From positions 165,165 to 229,164 of the forward strand of contig CARFUA010000002.1 in NCBI GenBank assembly GCA_948976265.1: 64,000 nt of DNA, given 5' to 3'. The stretch comes from an uncultured Clostridia bacterium. GTDB taxonomy: Bacteria; Bacillota; Clostridia; TANB77; CAG-508. Within the stretch, counting starts at the first letter, position 1; every line of letters starts with the position of its first letter. A program made the position numbers and the translations under genes. The notes beneath the pieces are model-generated. The model had not been told where the DNA came from, made no database searches, and saw only the letters and a list, made by a program, of their open reading frames with translations. Shown one piece after another: positions 9,930-19,471 of this stretch.

Positions 9930-10343
9930 CTAATCCTCAATTTGAATATATCTTTTACTTTCAATTTTTTCTTGTTTTTCTTTTGGAAAACAAAGCATCA
10001 AAATTCCATTTTTAAAACTTGCCTTAATATCCTCTGATTTTACATTTTCTCCAACATAATAACTTCTTGAACAAGTTCCAAAAAATCGCTCTTGATGAAG
10101 ATAGCCTTTTTCCTTATTTTCATCTGTTTTATTCGTTTCAGCCGTTACCATTAAATAACCATTTTCTAGTTCAATTTTGATGTTTTCTTTCTCATAACCT
10201 GGTACATCAATTTCTAAAATATAGTTTCCGTCCTTTTCCTTAATATCCGTTTTCATGAACTTATTTTCTCTTCTTCCCCAAAAAGAATCCATCTCATTTA
10301 AACCAAAAACATCATCAAAAAAATCTTTTCTTGGAATTAACAT
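9930..10343 (-). CDS. Small heat-shock protein Hsp20
   Basis: At 137 residues it has the usual length. The alpha-crystallin domain runs from about 30 to 130, with the conserved DVPGYEKENIKIELENGYLMVTAE and, near the end, FKNGILMLCFPK (the A/F-x-NGIL motif). It is an ATP-independent chaperone that holds unfolded proteins in the cytoplasm. The ribosome site GTAGGAGGTAAAAAG is strong. No CIRCE or HAIR repeat was seen upstream, so its regulation is not evident. Confidence 0.9.
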   Translation of the reverse strand: MLIPRKDFFDDVFGLNEMDSFWGRRENKFMKTDIKEKDGNYILEIDVPGYEKENIKIELENGYLMVTAETNKTDENKEKGYLHQERFFGTCSRSYYVGENVKSEDIKASFKNGILMLCFPKEKQEKIESKRYIQIED

Positions 10344-10395
10344 CTTTTTACCTCCTACTAAATTCTTATAATTAGTATAAGTAAAAAAGAAAATT

Positions 10396-11514
10396 TTAAA
10401 CCAAATTTTCAGGATTCAATGGCAACAATTCCTCTAACACAAATTCACCATCTTTTCGAATCAATACATCATCAAACCAAATCTCTCCGCCACCAAACTC
10501 AGGTCTTTGAATATTCACAATATCCCAATGAATACTTGAACGATTTCCATTATCGCTTTCTTCCAAAGCGTCTCCTGGCGTGAAGTGAAAACTTCCTTTT
10601 ATTTTTTCATCAAATAAAGTATCGCCAATTGGTTTTTCAATATATGGATTTAAGCCAATTGCAAATTCGCCAATATAGCGTGCACCTTCATCCGTATCTA
10701 AAATTTTATTTAGCATTTCTGTATTAGAAGCAGTTGCTTTTACAATTTTTCCATTTTCGAATTCAAAATGCACATCATGAAAAGTATAGCCATTGTAAGT
10801 GGTTTCTGTGTTATAGGTAATATAACCATTAACCGAATTTTTTACTGGAGCAGATGCCACTTCACCATCTGGAATATTAAAAGTCCCTCTATATTTTTCC
10901 GCAGGAATTCCCTTCATGCTAAAGGTTAAATCCGTTCCTGAACCTACAATGTGAACTTTATCCGTTTGGTTCATCAAGTTTACCAAAGCATCCATTGCCT
11001 TTGACATTTTACTATAATCCAAGTTACACACCTTAAAATAAAAATCTTCAAATTCTTCCAAACTCATCTTGCTCATCTGTGCCATCGAATAATTCGGATA
11101 GCGCAAAATACACCATTTCGTATGTTTTACTCTTTCCTCAAAATGAACTGGAACCGTGTAAAACTCATTATACAAATTCAATTTTTCACTCGAAATTCCA
11201 GATAGCTCTGACGTATTATTAGAAGCTCGAATTCCAATATAAGCATCCATATCTTGCATACGAGAAGCATCCTGCTTACCATATAATTTAATTTGTTCTT
11301 CTGTCAAATCTTCTAGCATATCCTTTAGCAAAGATTGATTGATAAGATTAAAAAACGGCATCGCTTTTACCTTATAGGCTTCTTTTATCAATTCTTTGGC
11401 AAGCGGGATTCCGTCCTCTCCAATTACTTCAATTAAAATTTTCTCATTCTCTTTTAAACTGACAGAATAATTGATTAATTGATTTGCTAACTTTTGCACT
11501 CTGGCATCTTTCAT
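10396..11514 (-). CDS. M29-family aminopeptidase
   Basis: The 372-residue protein matches the thermophilic-type aminopeptidases (AmpS, PepS, aminopeptidase T). Visible family features are the FNIPDGEVASAP region (glutamate ligand), HFEFENGKI, GARYIGEFAIGLNP and SIHWDIV near the C-terminus, which supply the dinuclear metal ligands. It removes N-terminal residues from peptides in the cytoplasm. Its start overlaps the stop of the phosphoesterase gene upstream (ATGA), so the two are translationally coupled. Ribosome site AAAGGAGAAAAAGC. Confidence 0.85.
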   Translation of the reverse strand: MKDARVQKLANQLINYSVSLKENEKILIEVIGEDGIPLAKELIKEAYKVKAMPFFNLINQSLLKDMLEDLTEEQIKLYGKQDASRMQDMDAYIGIRASNNTSELSGISSEKLNLYNEFYTVPVHFEERVKHTKWCILRYPNYSMAQMSKMSLEEFEDFYFKVCNLDYSKMSKAMDALVNLMNQTDKVHIVGSGTDLTFSMKGIPAEKYRGTFNIPDGEVASAPVKNSVNGYITYNTETTYNGYTFHDVHFEFENGKIVKATASNTEMLNKILDTDEGARYIGEFAIGLNPYIEKPIGDTLFDEKIKGSFHFTPGDALEESDNGNRSSIHWDIVNIQRPEFGGGEIWFDDVLIRKDGEFVLEELLPLNPENLV

Positions 11515-12356
11515 GCTTTTTCTCCTTTCTTTTTTAGTTCCTCTGCTTTTTCTTGAATTTTGCTCATATTTCTATATCTGCCTTCTTTCAGTTCTTTTCG
11601 ATAATCTTCTGGTTCAATATTTTGTTCTAAATCTTCCAACTCCTTGTCAATATCATAAGGAACACGCACAAATTCGAAACTGAAGCTTCCTCCATATTCT
11701 TTTGCTCCATATTCTCCGTCTAAGATTAAATAATGAATCGCTGTTGTTTCTAATACATCACTATCTTTTTCATCATCTCTTACCACATTAAAACTATTGC
11801 CAACACTTCCAACATTGATTAAAGTTTTGTTATACATTTTGTTCATAAATGGAGCATGTAAATGCCCATAAATGACAATATCAGCCACTTCCTTAGAAAC
11901 TGTATTTTCACTTGGTTCAAACATTCTATATTTGGTTTCATACGTATCTTCATTGATAATCACACCCGTTTTCTTTTCAGGATGCGCGTGAAACATTCGA
12001 ATCAAACTTCCACTCATATAAAATTCATAACAAAATGGTAGATTTAATAAATATTCTTTTGACTCTTTTGATAGTAAACTATTCAACCAATTGACTCTTG
12101 CATGCATTAATTCAACAGAAATATTGTGTAATGTCTTTTTATAAATTGAAGTATCAAAATCCACATCACAATTTCCCTGTACCACAACTGCACAATTTTC
12201 TCGCACTAATTTCACACATTCTTCTGCATGACATCCTTTTTCCACAATATCACCTAAACAAAAAATTTTGTCAATTTCTCGTTTTTGAATATCTGCCAAA
12301 CAAGTTTTTAACGCTTCTAAATTCCCATGAATATCTGATATAATCGCTATTCTCAC
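11511..12356 (-). CDS. Calcineurin-like metallophosphoesterase
   Basis: The 281-residue protein carries all metallophosphoesterase motifs: D-x-H (ISDIHGNLEAL, residues 7-14), GDIVEKG, GNCD, and GHLHAP with NVGSVGN. It belongs to the YfcE/ApaH-like group acting on phosphodiesters or nucleotides; the substrate is not known. Initiation is at GTG 12356 after TAGGAGAAAAAT. The C-terminal 40 residues are charged and helical. It forms a coupled pair with the aminopeptidase downstream and follows the amidase gene by 9 bp. Confidence 0.8.
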   Translation of the reverse strand: MRIAIISDIHGNLEALKTCLADIQKREIDKIFCLGDIVEKGCHAEECVKLVRENCAVVVQGNCDVDFDTSIYKKTLHNISVELMHARVNWLNSLLSKESKEYLLNLPFCYEFYMSGSLIRMFHAHPEKKTGVIINEDTYETKYRMFEPSENTVSKEVADIVIYGHLHAPFMNKMYNKTLINVGSVGNSFNVVRDDEKDSDVLETTAIHYLILDGEYGAKEYGGSFSFEFVRVPYDIDKELEDLEQNIEPEDYRKELKEGRYRNMSKIQEKAEELKKKGEKA

Positions 12357-12365
12357 ATTTTTCTC

Positions 12366-12851
12366 CTATTCATATATTTTATCAATATGCACAAATCTTA
12401 TTTTTTCAAAATCATATGTTACCAGTGGTCTTCTTAAAGCATCATACGTGTGTGTTGCAATCAAAATATCGCTCAAATAATTCACATTTCCAATGTCAAC
12501 AATTATCAAACTATGCGTAAATCTTTGCCCATTGCTGGACAATTGAACCAAATCTCCCACTTGAATTTGATTTTGCAAAACCTCCATTCCATGTGGACCA
12601 ACGCCTTTATTATTGACCAAGAAGTTGTACAAAAATTCTACTCCTGTCCACGATGGCGATTTATTATTTCCATTTTTATAATACCAGGAATTATAATTCA
12701 TCACGCCACTTCCTGCAAAAATGCATTGAGACGCAAAATTCGTACAATCGCCTCCAATTTTTTCATAATCATAATATGCTGGATTTCTCGAAAGTGCCCA
12801 CTGATTCGCATATTCCAAACATTTTTGTCGATTATAAATTTTCTCTTTCAA
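12366..12851 (-). CDS. Putative amidase-domain protein
   Basis: The protein matches the amidase_6 domain found in Clostridia: YANQWALSRNPAYYDYEKIGGDCTNFASQC with the catalytic Cys, then W-x-G and a late His (FTHSLIIVDI). The open frame extends upstream to 12959 inside recO, but GGGTGA five bases before TTG 12851 makes that the better start. This gives 161 residues with no signal peptide, suggesting a cytoplasmic or atypically exported protein. It sits between recO and the phosphoesterase gene. Confidence 0.7.
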   Translation of the reverse strand: MKEKIYNRQKCLEYANQWALSRNPAYYDYEKIGGDCTNFASQCIFAGSGVMNYNSWYYKNGNNKSPSWTGVEFLYNFLVNNKGVGPHGMEVLQNQIQVGDLVQLSSNGQRFTHSLIIVDIGNVNYLSDILIATHTYDALRRPLVTYDFEKIRFVHIDKIYE

Positions 12852-12915
12852 TTTTATCACCCAATTTAATTGTATGCAAATTTTCTTTCTTCGGTCCCTT
12901 TTTCTGGCATTTTCC

Positions 12916-13644
12916 TTAAAACAGTTTTTCCAATTTATATTCTTTTTCCAATTTTTCATTCAAATAAAGATTGGCAACCAATTCCAATTCTTTTCTGCAT
13001 TTTTCCGATAATTGAAAAGAAAAAATTTTCTTCGGATCAGCTATCATAATATATTTGATGGCGTTTTGTGTGGCTTCAGAAATCTCAATTGCGCCTGTAT
13101 CCTGTTTTCCACAGGCCTTACACTTAAAACCATTATCACAAAAACTAAAATATGTAATATTTTCTTTTGCTTTACAACTAGCACATTCTCTTATATTGGG
13201 AGCAAACCCTAATATTTTCAATAATCGTAATTTAAAAACACTAGTTACAAAATCCAAATTTTTGTCCGTTTCAGAAATCGCATATAGCGTATTCAAAAAT
13301 AATTTTAATGTGTTATAAGAATTTTGATTTTCTGTTGTTACATCATGAATAATTTTCGTAAGATACGTCGCATATGTCAATTTATCCAAATCGGTTCGAA
13401 TATTGTAAAACATTTCAATCGTCTCACATGAATTGATTGAATAATTGTCCCCACTTTTAAAAAGCATATATTCTCCAAAACACAAAAGTTGAGTGCCTGC
13501 TAGTAAAAGGCTTTTCGGTCTTCTAGCCCCTCTAGCACTGCACCCAATTTTGCCTAAATTGGGCGTTAGCATTGTAAGCATTTTATCAAAATCGCCCATA
13601 TTATTTTCAACTAAAATGACTCCATTCACCTTTATTTGCTTCAT
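12916..13644 (-). CDS. recO: DNA repair protein RecO
   Basis: RecO loads RecA on SSB-coated DNA with RecF and RecR. The 242-residue protein has the N-terminal OB-fold start (VNGVILVENNMGDFDKMLTMLTP), GCSARGARRPKS, and a C-terminal zinc finger with C-x2-C and C-x2-C (CASC, CKAC, about 160-185). Its start lies within the end of yqzL and it belongs to the conserved era-yqzL-recO run of Bacillota. Confidence 0.93.
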   Translation of the reverse strand: MKQIKVNGVILVENNMGDFDKMLTMLTPNLGKIGCSARGARRPKSLLLAGTQLLCFGEYMLFKSGDNYSINSCETIEMFYNIRTDLDKLTYATYLTKIIHDVTTENQNSYNTLKLFLNTLYAISETDKNLDFVTSVFKLRLLKILGFAPNIRECASCKAKENITYFSFCDNGFKCKACGKQDTGAIEISEATQNAIKYIMIADPKKIFSFQLSEKCRKELELVANLYLNEKLEKEYKLEKLF

Positions 13645-13753
13645 TTGAACTTCCCTTTATCTTTTTTTCCAATAATTTAATTTGTTTAAATTCAAGATAC
13701 ATATTGATATCTCCTGTTTTCTTAAAAGCATTCCATGCCATATCTTTCGTCAT
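13607..13753 (-). CDS. yqzL: YqzL-family small protein
   Basis: The start at ATG 13753 (MTKDMAWNAFKKTGDINMYLEFKQ) follows AAAGGAGCTGATTTT; the frame stays open further upstream without a ribosome site. The pattern of an aromatic residue, FxxTGDIxxYL near the N-terminus and the position between era and recO match the YqzL family of spore-formers, whose function is unknown. It is 48 residues and overlaps the start of recO by 38 bp, implying coupled translation. Confidence 0.75.
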   Translation of the reverse strand: MTKDMAWNAFKKTGDINMYLEFKQIKLLEKKIKGSSNEANKGEWSHFS

Positions 13754-13799
13754 AAAATCAGCTCCTTTTCTTTCGTTATTTTGCCCAAAATGCTTCATT

Positions 13800-14702
13800 T
13801 TATGATTTGAATTTTTTTACAATATTCTCTTTTTCTTGCCAATCTTCTCGTACTTTTACCCATGTTTTCAAATTAACTTTTTCACCAAGCATTTTTTCAA
13901 TATCATAGCGACTCGCTGTTGAAATTCTTTTTAGCATATTTCCGCCTTTGCCAATAATGATTCCTTTGTGTGATTCTTTGGTTGTATAAATTACGCTATC
14001 AATATTAAAAATCTTTTCATCTTTCATTGTTTTGCCCATTTTAAATTTGGTAACTTCCACATAAATTCCATGTGGCACCTCATCGTTCAAAAATTTCAAT
14101 GCCTTTTCACGAATGATTTCTTCAATCATTTGCCTCGTTGTTTGATCCGTATATTCTTCTTCGCTGTAATAACGCGGACCAACTGGTAACAATTTCACAA
14201 TCTCTTGTATTAAAATGTCAGTGCCCTTATTCGTTGTCGCAGAAATCGGAACAATTGCTTCAAAAGAATATTCCTCGCTATAAATTTTCATTAAATTTAG
14301 TAATTTTTCTTTTTGGATTAAATCCGTTTTATTAATCGCTAAAATACATTTCTTATGCATCGATTTTAACTTTTCTAAAATACGGCTATCCCCTTTTCCA
14401 ATTTCATCTGATGTTGCCTCAATCAAAAACACTACAACATCCACTTCTTCCAAACTCGTAAATGCTGTTTCAATCATGGTTTCACTTAATTTCGTTTTGG
14501 GTTTGTGAATTCCGGGTGTATCGGTTATAATAATTTGATAATCATCACTATTTAAAATCGCTTTAATGGCTGTTCTTGTTGTTTGTGGTTTGTTGGCTGT
14601 AATGGCTATTTTTTCTTGTAGTAAAGTATTTAGCAAGGTTGATTTTCCAACATTCGTTCTTCCCACAAATGAAACAAATCCTGATTTAAAATTTTTTTCC
14701 AT
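13800..14702 (-). CDS. era: GTPase Era
   Basis: Era is an essential GTPase that binds the 3' end of 16S rRNA during 30S assembly. Seen here are G1 GRTNVGKST (residues 14-22), G3 DTPGIHKPK, G4 NKTD, and a C-terminal KH domain (GIIIGKGGNMLKRI). The G1 loop has Thr where most Era proteins have Pro. ATG 14702 with AAAAGGAAGAGAGAA is preferred over an upstream TTG at 14723 that would overlap the preceding gene. The length of 300 residues is normal. Confidence 0.94.
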   Translation of the reverse strand: MEKNFKSGFVSFVGRTNVGKSTLLNTLLQEKIAITANKPQTTRTAIKAILNSDDYQIIITDTPGIHKPKTKLSETMIETAFTSLEEVDVVVFLIEATSDEIGKGDSRILEKLKSMHKKCILAINKTDLIQKEKLLNLMKIYSEEYSFEAIVPISATTNKGTDILIQEIVKLLPVGPRYYSEEEYTDQTTRQMIEEIIREKALKFLNDEVPHGIYVEVTKFKMGKTMKDEKIFNIDSVIYTTKESHKGIIIGKGGNMLKRISTASRYDIEKMLGEKVNLKTWVKVREDWQEKENIVKKFKS

Positions 14703-14715
14703 TTCTCTCTTCCTT

Positions 14716-15786
14716 TTACTCAAATGTTACACTGGCATCAATCGGACAAATATTAATCCATGTATTTCCATCATTAACTTCAATTTCATTTCCTAACCCA
14801 TCACAATATTTCGTTTGTCCTGTGGCAGATTGTTTTTGGCACGTAATTTTGATTGCTTTTCCGTTTGTAATATAATATCCATTTGCCTTAGTAAGATTCT
14901 CTAAATTCTGTCTTCCTTTATTTTCACCATCATTTAACGTCGTATTTTTGATAAAAGATAGGATGATATTTTTGGTTGTAACGTCTTCTCCTGTTGCTTC
15001 ATCCGTTTGTTTTTTTCCTTTTGAAAATCGTGTGTATTTTCCAGTCGTTTCATCATAAACATATTGCACCGTATGACCAGTGCTATAGGGAATACTCACT
15101 TTATTAGCCATTTGGGCATTTTCATCAAACTTAACTTCTTTTGCTACATAATTTAGCACACTTTCTTTATTCGATTTGGTGCTATAATTTTTCTTACCGC
15201 AAATCGCTAGAATACTATTGATGCTTGTATAAGCATTATGTGGCGCCTTTTTTGCTTTTTCTCTCCAGAATAACGCAGTTGCCGTTTTGGCTTTTCCGGT
15301 ATCATAAGCTTGTCCATTAATATCTGCAATCTTAAAATTCTTGATATAGGTTTCTGCTTGTGGACTTTGTCCTAAATGCGCATATATTGCATCATTTTCT
15401 AAAGCATAATCAATAAAATAATGCCTTGCACTTCGAATTGGTCCAACCATAACATCTTCTGACGATGTATCTATACCCTTAAACAATGCCATCAGTCTTG
15501 TTTCTCCACCTTCAACGATGATTTCATAAATCAGATATGCTTTATTCAAGGAAGATTGCGGTTTAGCGTTAACATTGTTATCAATCATAAAAGCAATTGG
15601 TCTATCATTTCCATGAAATATATTTATCTTTTCTTTCTTTTCTTCCACTGGTACTTCAGCAATTTCTGATTCTTGTGTTGAAGGTCGCTCCACCTTTTTG
15701 TTCTGAATTTTCATTCCCAATATAACAAGCAAAGCAATAATCATTACAAGCATAATGGCGATATACAATTTCTTCTTTTTATCCAT
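14716..15786 (-). CDS. YerB-like DUF3048 protein
   Basis: The 356-residue protein has an N-terminal membrane helix (about 7-25), no lipobox cysteine, then a DUF3048 domain: NDRPIAFMIDNN, GGETRLMALF and VGPIRSARHYFIDYA are the family's conserved blocks, and the C-terminal block includes VQYVYDETTGKYTRFSKGK and DGLGNEIEVNDGNTWI. YerB-type proteins are surface proteins of unknown biochemical role. It lies between dgkA and era, possibly in one operon, with a ribosome site TAGGAGAAGAAAT. Confidence 0.85.
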   Translation of the reverse strand: MDKKKKLYIAIMLVMIIALLVILGMKIQNKKVERPSTQESEIAEVPVEEKKEKINIFHGNDRPIAFMIDNNVNAKPQSSLNKAYLIYEIIVEGGETRLMALFKGIDTSSEDVMVGPIRSARHYFIDYALENDAIYAHLGQSPQAETYIKNFKIADINGQAYDTGKAKTATALFWREKAKKAPHNAYTSINSILAICGKKNYSTKSNKESVLNYVAKEVKFDENAQMANKVSIPYSTGHTVQYVYDETTGKYTRFSKGKKQTDEATGEDVTTKNIILSFIKNTTLNDGENKGRQNLENLTKANGYYITNGKAIKITCQKQSATGQTKYCDGLGNEIEVNDGNTWINICPIDASVTFE

Positions 15787-15796
15787 ATTTCTTCTC

Positions 15797-16165
15797 CTAA
15801 ATCATTTTTGGTAAAAATAAGATAGCTCCCACAACGCATGACATTATTGCAGTTATCAAAACAGCTCCACTCGCTACATCTTTGGCAAGTTTTATTTGTT
15901 CATTATATTTTTCACTATATACATCTAGCACTTTTTCAATTGATGTATTCACCAATTCAGCAAATAATACTATGCCAATTGTTAAACAAAGCAAAATCCA
16001 TTCGATTTCTGTTAAATCCACTAAAAATCCTATAACAATAGCAAAAACAGCAAATACACATTGAATTTTTATATTTTTTTCTATTAAAAATGCATTTTTT
16101 ATCCCATTTAAACTGTGAAGCAAGGCTGTCAAAAAATTTTTATTTTTCCATTTTTTTTGTTTCAT
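15797..16165 (-). CDS. dgkA: Undecaprenol/diacylglycerol kinase
   Basis: The 122-residue protein has three hydrophobic helices and the family motif LFAELVNTSIEKVLDVYSE (E-x-x-N-x-x-I-E), which holds the catalytic glutamate and metal ligands. In Bacillota this enzyme phosphorylates undecaprenol for wall synthesis. It lies between ybeY and era as in most Firmicutes. Ribosome site AAAGGACAAACT. Confidence 0.9.
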   Translation of the reverse strand: MKQKKWKNKNFLTALLHSLNGIKNAFLIEKNIKIQCVFAVFAIVIGFLVDLTEIEWILLCLTIGIVLFAELVNTSIEKVLDVYSEKYNEQIKLAKDVASGAVLITAIMSCVVGAILFLPKMI

Positions 16166-16228
16166 AGTTTGTCCTTTTTGAAATATTTTATCGTTGTTTT
16201 ATCTTAATTTTGATATAATTATAATATT

Positions 16229-16690
16229 TTATCGTGTTATTTGTAATTGATTTAACACATTTTCCTCTTTTTCTCGCATAATCATTTTTTCTTCCTCTTT
16301 TATATGGTCTTCCCCCATTAGATGATAAAAGCCGTGAACTAGCATATACGCTAATTCACGCTCGAAACTGTGTCCATATTCTTGCGCCTGCTCTACCACT
16401 TTTGGAATAGAAATCACAATATCGCCCAAAGCTTCTTGCCCAGTTATACTATGGATTTCCTCTTTTTCAAACATCGGAAAAGATAAGACATCCGTTTCTT
16501 GATTTATCTTTCGATATTGATTATTCATTTCTTTAATTACCTCTGGTGTCGTCAAAATAATACTAACATATAATTCTGTCTCTTCTAAGCTTTCTACTTC
16601 AAAGCATTTTGTAATTACTTTATGAATGAATTCATAATTATCATCTTTCGCTTCTAGATTTCGATATTCTATTTCCACAAATTGTTTCAT
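16229..16690 (-). CDS. ybeY: Endoribonuclease YbeY
   Basis: YbeY is a zinc metalloprotein needed for 16S rRNA maturation and ribosome quality control. The zinc motif appears as HGFYHLMGEDH (H-G-x-x-H-L-x-G-x-D-H, about residues 115-125). Also seen are the DVLSFP block and EALGDIVISIPK. The 153-residue length is normal. Its ATG overlaps the stop of the unknown 397-residue gene upstream by 4 bp, indicating coupled translation. Confidence 0.93.
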   Translation of the reverse strand: MKQFVEIEYRNLEAKDDNYEFIHKVITKCFEVESLEETELYVSIILTTPEVIKEMNNQYRKINQETDVLSFPMFEKEEIHSITGQEALGDIVISIPKVVEQAQEYGHSFERELAYMLVHGFYHLMGEDHIKEEEKMIMREKEENVLNQLQITR

Positions 16691-17880
16691 GCTTTATCCT
16701 CTATTTCGACTTTTTTAACATATCTGCCATTTTCAAGTGTGCTACAATGATTTTTATATTGTTTCATTACACCAAATTCAACCAATTTATCTTTGTAAAA
16801 TTGACGAATTTTTTTGGCTTTTGGTCCATTTTCAGTAATATCATGAAGTTCTCGTTTTAAAATGGCAATTTCTTTTTGTTCTTCTGATTTAGCTGCTTCA
16901 TATTCTTTGCAGAACTTTTTATACAATTCTCGTTGTTCTGGATTTTCCCAATACACTTTCGTTGCCAACAATTTTTCATGATAATTATGAATAATTTTCA
17001 ACAATACTTGATACGTCTCTTCTTTCTTTTTCTCTTGCTTTGCTATTACAACTAGATTACGTGCATCTTTCAATAATTTGTTATAGCATTGTTCTGCTGC
17101 AACAAGTGGTAAACTATGGGTAAATAAAACTCTGCTCATTCCTAATAAAATGACATTTTTCTCTAGAAAATCTTTTTCATCTAATTTGCCAACATCAAAT
17201 TCATCCAATTTGTTGCAATCCTCTTCTATTTTCTCAAACGCTTTTGAATCCTTTTCCATTTTTAATGGTAAAATATTTTTAATATATTCCTCAAGCGTCA
17301 AAAAGATATTTTTATATAAGCCAACTTGATTCAAATTTTTTTCTCTTATTCCGTCTGCTAACTTAACAGAATAATTCTTTAAAATGGATTTATATAATCC
17401 ATCGCTTTTTTCAAGGTACATGCTTTGATAACGATGAATTAATTTTTCTTTTCCACCATTCATAACACTTTCATAATCCAAATCAAGCAAAAATTTTTGC
17501 TTGCGATATTTGTATTCCATATATTCTTTTTCTTTCAAATGAACTACATTATAATAATTCGCCAAAGCATTTTGCTCAAAATTAGAACTATTTCCACTTT
17601 TTACTTTTTTATAAACAGAATCCATAATATATTTATCAATAGATTCTAAATACAAAGTATAACTTTCTTCATAACGATTCAATGCATTTTGCTTTTTCGT
17701 TTCATCCTCTTTGACTGCTTTATAATGCTCATAAGCTTTTAAAACAGCATTTCTTTTTATGCTAATCATCATCCCATTTAATCCTACTTTTGTAGGAATT
17801 AATAATTTGGTTAATGTGTTTGATATTTTATTAATAAAGGTTGTGTCATTAGCAAGTACTTTTAAACTTCTTTCTTCCAT
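16687..17880 (-). CDS. Unknown helical protein in the yqfD-ybeY interval
   Basis: The 397-residue protein is strongly charged and predicted mostly helical, with Lys/Glu-rich stretches and no signal peptide or clear membrane segment. I recognise no family. It occupies the place where most Clostridia carry phoH and an HD-type membrane protein between yqfD and ybeY, and it overlaps ybeY by 4 bp. This suggests a cytoplasmic role linked to ribosomes or sporulation, but that is inference only. Confidence 0.7.
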   Translation of the reverse strand: MEERSLKVLANDTTFINKISNTLTKLLIPTKVGLNGMMISIKRNAVLKAYEHYKAVKEDETKKQNALNRYEESYTLYLESIDKYIMDSVYKKVKSGNSSNFEQNALANYYNVVHLKEKEYMEYKYRKQKFLLDLDYESVMNGGKEKLIHRYQSMYLEKSDGLYKSILKNYSVKLADGIREKNLNQVGLYKNIFLTLEEYIKNILPLKMEKDSKAFEKIEEDCNKLDEFDVGKLDEKDFLEKNVILLGMSRVLFTHSLPLVAAEQCYNKLLKDARNLVVIAKQEKKKEETYQVLLKIIHNYHEKLLATKVYWENPEQRELYKKFCKEYEAAKSEEQKEIAILKRELHDITENGPKAKKIRQFYKDKLVEFGVMKQYKNHCSTLENGRYVKKVEIEDKA

Positions 17881-17898
17881 ACTCTTTATTTCCTTTCC

Positions 17899-19074
17899 TC
17901 ACTCTTTTGTTCCTATTTTCTCTTCTACCGTATAAATCACATGCAATGTGAGCCCCTCTTCATCTGCTACAGAAGTAATATTTTGCTGCACTTTTGTGAA
18001 ATCAGAAATTCCTGTTTCTTCACAAAATTCCTGTTGTAAATCTTCTGCAATTTTTTGTTTCAGTTCTTCTTCTGTATATGTTTTAAAGCTCTTTTCTAGC
18101 TCAAAATAAGCCATATTAACAATTTCTAGCGGAATGTAATAGTTAGAAAATAGTTTTATTTTTTTGTATGTCTTTATTGTATCACAATTTTGAAATTTTG
18201 GAACCCCTTTCTTGAAATTTATTTTAAAATTATGTAGATAAATTTCTACATTTTTTTCAACTTTCCCCGTTCGCTCTTCATTTTGCTGGATAAATGCTTC
18301 TTTGCGTTCCTTTTCATAAGTACTTGTTACAAAAATATCTGCATCACTCACTACTTCTCTTATACCAGTATATTTTCCTTCCATAACGCCCTCCACAAGC
18401 AAATCACCAACCGAAACGCTATCCCCAATGTTTACTCTAGCCGTTCCACTTCTTACAATCATTTTCGAAACAATTCCATTTTTATCGGATAGAATATTAG
18501 TTGGTGTACTTTCGTCCACAATTTCTGGCTCTTTGATTGCTTCCACTACTGTCACAATCACATTGGTTCCTTGTATATCAATTCCAACCCATGCCAAATC
18601 ATCTCGATTCAAGCGAATCTCATTTTTAATCTCATCTAAATCCAAATTGGATTTGAGTTTTCCTTCCTGAATTCCGTATTTCCCTAAGTCTGACAAGATT
18701 TCCTCTTTGGAAATCGCCTCATTTCCTGTAATCTCAATATTCCAAATAAATCGTGTAATCACAAAACAAAAAATTGCAATCACAAACAAAGCAATTGCAA
18801 ATACTTTTCTTTTTTTATATTTTTTCAAAGTAAAAGGAAGTCCACTTTTTCTCACCAAACTTACATGGCAAGAAGTTTTTTTGGCAGCACGGCGAACCGC
18901 CTTAAAATCTGCTTTACTAATTCTTGCCTTTAAAACCGTTCCCCTCTCCACTTTCGAACTCCACAAAATAACATTTTCAGCTTTACAAATATTAATAAAT
19001 CTTTCAATAAAAAATCCTTCCACTACAATATCTATCACACCAAAAAGATACATATAAATTCGTTTTAATATCAC
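17899..19074 (-). CDS. yqfD: Sporulation protein YqfD
   Basis: The 391-residue protein has the YqfD layout: a short N-terminal soluble domain (residues 1-90), one membrane helix (about 92-112, FAIALFVIAIFCFVITRFIW), then a long extracytoplasmic domain beginning IEITGNEAISKEEI. The block GIDIQGTNVIVTVVEA and the GDSVSVGDLLVEG region are typical. It is required for sporulation in related bacteria, mechanism unknown. Its start overlaps yqfC by 4 bp. Confidence 0.9.
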   Translation of the reverse strand: MILKRIYMYLFGVIDIVVEGFFIERFINICKAENVILWSSKVERGTVLKARISKADFKAVRRAAKKTSCHVSLVRKSGLPFTLKKYKKRKVFAIALFVIAIFCFVITRFIWNIEITGNEAISKEEILSDLGKYGIQEGKLKSNLDLDEIKNEIRLNRDDLAWVGIDIQGTNVIVTVVEAIKEPEIVDESTPTNILSDKNGIVSKMIVRSGTARVNIGDSVSVGDLLVEGVMEGKYTGIREVVSDADIFVTSTYEKERKEAFIQQNEERTGKVEKNVEIYLHNFKINFKKGVPKFQNCDTIKTYKKIKLFSNYYIPLEIVNMAYFELEKSFKTYTEEELKQKIAEDLQQEFCEETGISDFTKVQQNITSVADEEGLTLHVIYTVEEKIGTKE

Positions 19075-19352
19075 GCTTCATCTCCCCTTTTGCTTTCAAA
19101 ATCTAAACTCTCAATTTTGCCTGTGACAGCAATGTCATCTTCTGTCATTTGACTCAACTTCAAATTAAATCCATTAATATTGATATTTCCAACATGCGTA
19201 CTAATCCTCACAAAAAATTCTTCATATTCCAAAATTCCCTTGAAATTTTCAATCAAAATTTCATCAAAACCAGTCACCGTTATCTTTGGCACTTTACTAA
19301 CAATCTCTCTTGGAATTTCCAACAATTCATTAATTCGCTCTAATTTTCTCAT
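19071..19352 (-). CDS. yqfC: Sporulation protein YqfC
   Basis: ATG 19352 (MRKLERINELLEIPREIV) follows GAGGTGTTAAA, so it is preferred to an upstream TTG. The protein is 93 residues, with the YqfC pattern LPxEIV/IPREIV, ITVTGFDEILIENFKGILEY and INGFNLKL. YqfC and YqfD form a conserved pair expressed in the mother cell. Confidence 0.88.
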   Translation of the reverse strand: MRKLERINELLEIPREIVSKVPKITVTGFDEILIENFKGILEYEEFFVRISTHVGNININGFNLKLSQMTEDDIAVTGKIESLDFESKRGDEA

Positions 19353-19471
19353 TTTAACACCTCTTTGCAAAACTTATTTACTCTATATTATATATTCGTA
19401 AAATAACATTTTAGACCTGTTTCGCTAACTGAAAAAAGAACATGTACACATGTTCTCCTTTCAAATTGTTC

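Noticed and set aside
13800..14723. Extended start of era at TTG 14723
   Set aside because: It would overlap the YerB-like gene and lacks a ribosome site, while ATG 14702 has one.
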